A DNA stretch of 13,598 bases from SAR116 cluster bacterium. GTDB taxonomy: Bacteria > Pseudomonadota > Alphaproteobacteria > Puniceispirillales > GCA-002684695. Both the position numbers and the translations under genes were made by a program. The notes under the pieces were generated by a model, which was not told the DNA's origin, did no database searches, and worked only from the letters and a program-made list of their open reading frames with translations. The DNA is taken from positions 18,477-32,074 of the forward strand of contig NYVQ01000037.1 of NCBI GenBank assembly GCA_002684695.1. The letters run 5' to 3'. This document shows, one piece after another, positions 13,118 to 13,598 of this stretch; position 1 is the first letter of the stretch, and each line of letters starts with the position of its first letter.

Positions 13118-13598
13118 TTAATCAGACAATTGCTCAGCAACTTCTTCAGCAAAGTTTTTTGTATCTTTTTCAATGCCTTCACCCAAATTAAATCTAATAA
13201 AACTATTAATTTTAATATCTTTATTTATCTCTTTTGAGAATTTCTTTATTACATCACTTACTTTAGTTTCACCATCAATAACAAAAACTTGCTCTAACAA
13301 AACTACCTCTGAGTAAAACTTTCTTAACCTACCTTCAACCATTTTTTTTGCAATCTCTTCAGGCTTTCCAGATGACATGGCTTGATCAATTAAAACTTTT
13401 CTTTCTCTATCAACCAATTCACTTGACAAGTCTTCTATTGATAAACTAGAGGGTGAAGTGGCGGCGATATGCATTGCTAATTCTTTCCCTAATTTATTTA
13501 ACTGTGATGCATCTGCATTTGATTCTAAAGCAACCAAAACTCCAATTTTACCAAGGTCATCCTTAACTGAATTATGAATGTACCCTATAACTGCTCCA
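13118..13598 (-). CDS. tsf: Elongation factor Ts, C-terminal part (5' end outside window)
   Basis: EF-Ts is the guanine nucleotide exchange factor that reloads EF-Tu with GTP. The last 159 residues are present: the frame is open from the right edge to a TAA at 13120-13118, and the true start lies outside. The segment YIHNSVKDDLGKIGVLVALE near the edge is the start of the second EF-Ts core repeat. The extended IHN...LGKIG form, rather than the short IHxGGKIG form, is typical of alphaproteobacteria. Later features are AMHIAATSPSSL, LVDRERKVLIDQAMSSGKPE (the family's 'ER.i...qa..sGKP' element), IAKKMVEGRLRKFYSEVVLL and QVFVIDGETKV. It is followed after 71 nt by pyrH. Confidence 0.95.
   Translation of the reverse strand, partial: GAVIGYIHNSVKDDLGKIGVLVALESNADASQLNKLGKELAMHIAATSPSSLSIEDLSSELVDRERKVLIDQAMSSGKPEEIAKKMVEGRLRKFYSEVVLLEQVFVIDGETKVSDVIKKFSKEINKDIKINSFIRFNLGEGIEKDTKNFAEEVAEQLSD

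Noticed and set aside
1..13598. Mobile elements, CRISPR arrays, tRNA/rRNA genes, defence or other novel systems
   Set aside because: Coding sequence is nearly continuous and every frame belongs to a known housekeeping family. No direct-repeat arrays, transposase motifs, RNA-gene structures or unexplained genes were seen on either strand.

Overview
The window is a compact, strongly AT-rich (about 30% GC by eye) stretch of bacterial chromosome. It is almost certainly from an alphaproteobacterium with a small, streamlined genome. The gene order gltX-gltA followed by convergent lpxB-lpxI-lpxA-fabZ-lpxD-skp-bamA-rseP-dxr-cdsA-frr-pyrH-tsf is the classic alphaproteobacterial cell-envelope/translation cluster. 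Lineage clues include LpxI in place of LpxH, a one-PDZ RseP of 358 residues, and an EF-Ts C-terminal segment of the form IHN...LGKIGVLVALES. The base composition and near-zero spacers fit free-living marine groups such as SAR11-like or other low-GC marine alphaproteobacteria, but the sequence alone does not let me name the genus. No mobile elements, RNA genes, CRISPR arrays or phage genes are visible.

Layout: positions 1-251 hold the 3' end of gltX (+) and 283-1581 hold gltA (+). From 1588 to the right edge all genes are on the minus strand. Read in transcription order (right to left) they are: tsf (cut by the window edge), pyrH and frr (translation and nucleotide supply); cdsA, dxr and rseP (phospholipid precursor, isoprenoid precursor, envelope protease); bamA and skp (outer-membrane protein assembly); then lpxD, fabZ, lpxA, lpxI and lpxB (lipid A). 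The genes are separated by 1-11 nt or overlap by 1-25 nt, except for three gaps: 71 nt between tsf and pyrH, 64 nt between frr and cdsA (25 nt if cdsA starts at its proposed ATT codon), and 45 nt between rseP and bamA.

The genes form a coherent outer-membrane biogenesis unit. FabZ supplies acyl chains. LpxA, LpxD, LpxI and LpxB carry UDP-GlcNAc towards lipid A disaccharide (LpxC and LpxK are not here). Skp and BamA handle outer-membrane proteins, RseP monitors envelope stress, CdsA makes CDP-diacylglycerol, and Dxr feeds the MEP pathway.

No new biological system is present. Three points deserve attention. First, uppS, normally between frr and cdsA, is absent. Second, cdsA lacks any canonical start codon compatible with its conserved N-terminus and seems to start at ATT behind a good Shine-Dalgarno, unless there is a 1-nt indel. 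Third, the 45-nt gap upstream of bamA holds a full-consensus sigma-70 promoter (TTGACA-N18-TATAAT) whose -35 overlaps the rseP stop codon, so the outer-membrane half of the cluster can be transcribed on its own.
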